64,000 nucleotides of DNA, taken from NCBI GenBank assembly GCA_014607495.2, contig CP053175.1, positions 1,426,001 to 1,490,000 of the forward strand, read 5' to 3'. The notes beneath the pieces were generated by a model. That model was not told the DNA's origin, searched no databases, and saw nothing but the letters and a program-made list of their open reading frames with translations. This document shows positions 61,478-64,000 of the stretch, in pieces; the first letter of the stretch is position 1; each line of letters opens with the position of its first letter. This DNA comes from Carposina sasakii. Taxonomy: Eukaryota; Arthropoda; Insecta; Lepidoptera; Carposinidae. The position numbers were made by a program, and so were the translations under genes.

Positions 61478-62154
61478 TACTCAAACAAGACTTCCTTACA
61501 TTGTAGCACAAACCCTGGTATCAAGCACTTACTGCATCCTAGTCAGGACGCACCATACTTATAACATAGCCCGCCCAAAAAAGGTACGACTCCACCCTCG
61601 TCCGGGCTCTAATTCAATCAGTCCCAATCGCCGGTAATCCGGGTATCCGGGCCGGGCGTAATCAGTGTGACGTCACCGCCCGGCTCCGCGAGAGCAGCAG
61701 GTGTCTAGCTTGGTTGCCCGTGTAGCGACAGTGAGACGATTGGTAAAGTGCATCTATTTGCAAAAAACCAATAATACCTTAGCAAATTACCTTAGAAAGC
61801 CGTGTGTGTGTATCATATTTACCCATAACATAGTATATGTATGTATGTTGGATACCCATTAGATAATAAATATATCTTTACTAAGTATAAGAGATTTATT
61901 ATCTACTAACTAATCCAAAACAAAAAGCCATGGGAACAGTTAAAATTTTCCCGGAAAATAAGAAACAAAAATAATACTCAATATTAACAGGTTTCATATC
62001 ATCAAGAGGATTGATTGAGTAAATACAGCGTGATGTGGTAACAAACAAACAAACTTTCGCATTTATCGTATAGTTGGGATAGAGAAAAAAAAAACAGTGC
62101 ACCCCACAACCCCAGAGCTCTCCATAAGCCACTCAGCATAATTACACACAATAA
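61478..62154. other. Unassigned sequence with a GC-rich patch and TGACGTCA
   Basis: 61600-61740 is GC-rich (GGTATCCGGGCCGGGCG) and holds a TGACGTCA palindrome at 61668-61675. No open frame or splice sites support an exon. It might be a regulatory patch or a decayed repeat related to 62440-62540. Confidence 0.35.
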
Positions 62155-62357
62155 CATACATACATACATATAATCACGCCTTTATCCATTACGGGGTAGG
62201 CAGAGCACCAAGGGCCGATAGAACCACATGGTGCCACCACTTCTGACCAATTTTGAGGGTATAGTTGAGATGTACAAGTTCGGTTAGTAGTGACAGGTGG
62301 TCAGCCAATCGCCTACAAAACACCAAGACCCTCTTGTCCCTCTACTGACTTGTACAG
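62155..62357 (-). repeat. LINE-type 3' end with (CATA)n tail
   Basis: ACATACATACATATAATCAC, CCATTACGGGGTAGGCAGAG, AACCACATGGTGCCACCACT and TCGCCTACAAAACACCAAG, similar to 30703-30900. Confidence 0.68.
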
Positions 62358-62715
62358 TATGCCCGGGAAGAGAAGCAGCTGTCTTATTATACTTTTTTTT
62401 TTCACTCCCAGAGCAGCATAGAATAATAACACAATAAAACACTGCAAAAACCGTCCGTAATTGAGTGAGCCCCCGTCCGGACCGCGGCCGGATTATCCGG
62501 CGACCTGACGTCACTAATACCCGGATTTCCGTCACCGACTCGTGTCAATGGCGTGGAAGCGGCTTAACATTAAAGCTGGCCGCTTTAGAATGGCCCATGA
62601 AGGAAGGTTACTAATGTAACTATAATGAACTATTTATCCGATTGCGCCAGGAGGCGGGTTATGTTTTTCGACTGTATGACGACATTATACAAACATACAC
62701 ACGACTGTGATCCTG
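62358..62715. other. Unassigned sequence with a second GC-rich TGACGTCA patch
   Basis: GGACCGCGGCCGGATTATCC and GGCGACCTGACGTCACTAAT (TGACGTCA at 62506-62513) resemble, in reverse, the patch near 61620-61680. Confidence 0.35.
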
Positions 62716-62779
62716 TCCCCTGATTATCGCGATCACACGGCTTCGGCTTTGCTATTGCTTTTACAAAATCAGGGGGCCG
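62716..62779 (+). repeat. FB-4 deletion derivative
   Basis: CCCCTGATTATCGCGATCAC joins GGCTTCGGCTTTGCTATTGC and ends AAAATCAGGGGGCCG; most of both arms is lost. Confidence 0.65.
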
Positions 62780-64000
62780 GTAGTCTCATCTATTACCACG
62801 TGGGACTTAATAGGCTAATTAGTGAAAAGTGGGTATGTAAATTGCACACTTCTGCCCAACCTCCTTGGGGGAAAGGAATGGGCGTGACTATGGCGGAGGA
62901 AGCCAGAATAGAGGTATTTTTTACCGTTACCAGGCACTACATTGACGCATGACTGTAACTGACAATGACGGCGATAGGCTCACCTCTTGTAGGTCTTTTA
63001 TCTGGAACTTACCTGTAATGAATAAACATATTACATTAATAAAAATGACATATATTAAATACAACTGCACTAGTTATTTCGACATGGTTATGCCACAGCT
63101 GATACGTTCCGTGCCGTGTCTGACATGTTCCTATTACGGTCACATCATGGTAGAATCAGTGGGCAGTGTCCTTTAGAGTAAAACGTTTTAAGTCAATTCA
63201 AAGAAGCCAAAATATCATCTCCGGCGTCCGCCTTAAGTACATTTTAAGGCAGCAATAAATCAAATAAACTAATTCATATTTCCGCACATAAGCCCTCAAT
63301 TCAAGATGGCATGGTCCCGTTTTGGTGGTGTTCCAACTTTAGGAGTCTTTATCCGTAATGTCATCGCGACATAGCCAACTTATAGCGTCTCGTACAACTA
63401 ACAAGATGTGCTTTAGTCAGATTTATTGAGAGTATACGGACTTTATTATTTGTCTATTTAATTTCAACTTACACTTACGTGCGATTGAATCCCCATCCCG
63501 ATAATAACACAAAACTCCTTTATAATATTAAAAAACCTTTCTACCTACCCCTATCAGCCTATGTTAGATCCTATCATATTGTTAAACTACTAAGTCGAGA
63601 CAAATACCTACTCGAATCAGTATGAACGTTACCTAAATATCCCTTTCCATTATCCTTTTGTACAATACAAGTACAAGTAAGACCAAAACAAACATAATTT
63701 CGTGCAAGATACATAAATCTCTTAAGCAGATTTTCTCGGAAACCGTACGTAAATTAACGCGCTCCATTCTTAATTCCGAGATGGGATATTCCTGTACACA
63801 TTTTATCTGGGCGAAGATGCAAAAGGACCGAAAAGGGATCCGACCTACATTAGGGCCGCCATGGAGTATAATGCAAAAAGGAGAGAAAAAAACATTTTGC
63901 GAATGGTACGTTCTGGGAAATGGGTGTTTCGGGAAACATACTTTCTGAGAAAGGAACGTTTTAAAGCTAGGGAGCATCAAATTAAACGGTTCTAAGAAAA
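62780..64000. other. Unassigned sequence to the window end
   Basis: Short frames at 62707, 62949, 63633 (minus) and 63658 (plus) overlap on both strands, and none shows a family signature or splice context. I see no repeat family here. Confidence 0.35.

Noticed and set aside
63633..63980. Overlapping 115- and 96-codon frames on opposite strands
   Set aside because: No family motif, no splice context, and both strands are open; I cannot support either.

Overview
This window is insect nuclear DNA, almost certainly from a moth or butterfly. It is AT-rich, exon-poor and packed with Lepidoptera-type repeats: Helitron-like ends that finish in CTAG, tRNA-headed SINEs, several LINE C-termini, many foldback elements with short target duplications, a mariner element and a Ty3-type LTR retrotransposon. 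Nothing bacterial, phage or CRISPR-like was seen.

The organising feature is one host gene on the minus strand. Three consecutive exons of an hnRNP L / Drosophila smooth-type RNA-binding protein lie at 49313-49398, 44666-44762 and 25638-25689. Joined in that order they stay in frame across the RRM2 domain and the segment after it. The remainder of the window then reads as intron: more than 14.6 kb upstream of the first exon, 4,550 bp, 18,976 bp, and up to 25.6 kb after the third. The 4,550-bp intron has every hallmark of a U12-type AT-AC intron: ATATCCTTT at the 5' splice site, TCCTTAAC at the branch site, and a terminal AC.

The introns hold the following. 1-9 kb: a 5'-truncated LINE with target duplications, further LINE remnants and foldback elements. 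9-14 kb: a palindromic motif island around a GC hairpin, a Helitron-like end, a SINE and a 260-bp foldback element (FB-1). 14.7-20.9 kb: an intact LTR retrotransposon with a 1,646-codon Gag-Pol frame and LTRs differing at 1 of 275 positions, inserted into an older FB-1 copy. 21-24 kb: a second LINE. 26-36 kb: SINEs, foldbacks and hairpins. 36.2-37.4 kb: a frameshifted mariner. 38-64 kb: more LINE ends, SINEs, a hAT-type element with a perfect 8-bp duplication, and Helitron-like ends.

The commonest repeat, called R210 here, is about 210 bp and occurs roughly two dozen times in both orientations; I cannot name it. Family labels used below (R210, FB-1 and so on, SINE-A/B/C, HEL-1/2, LINE-a to h) are local names only. 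Approximate repeat edges come from comparing copies by eye within this window. No database search was possible.
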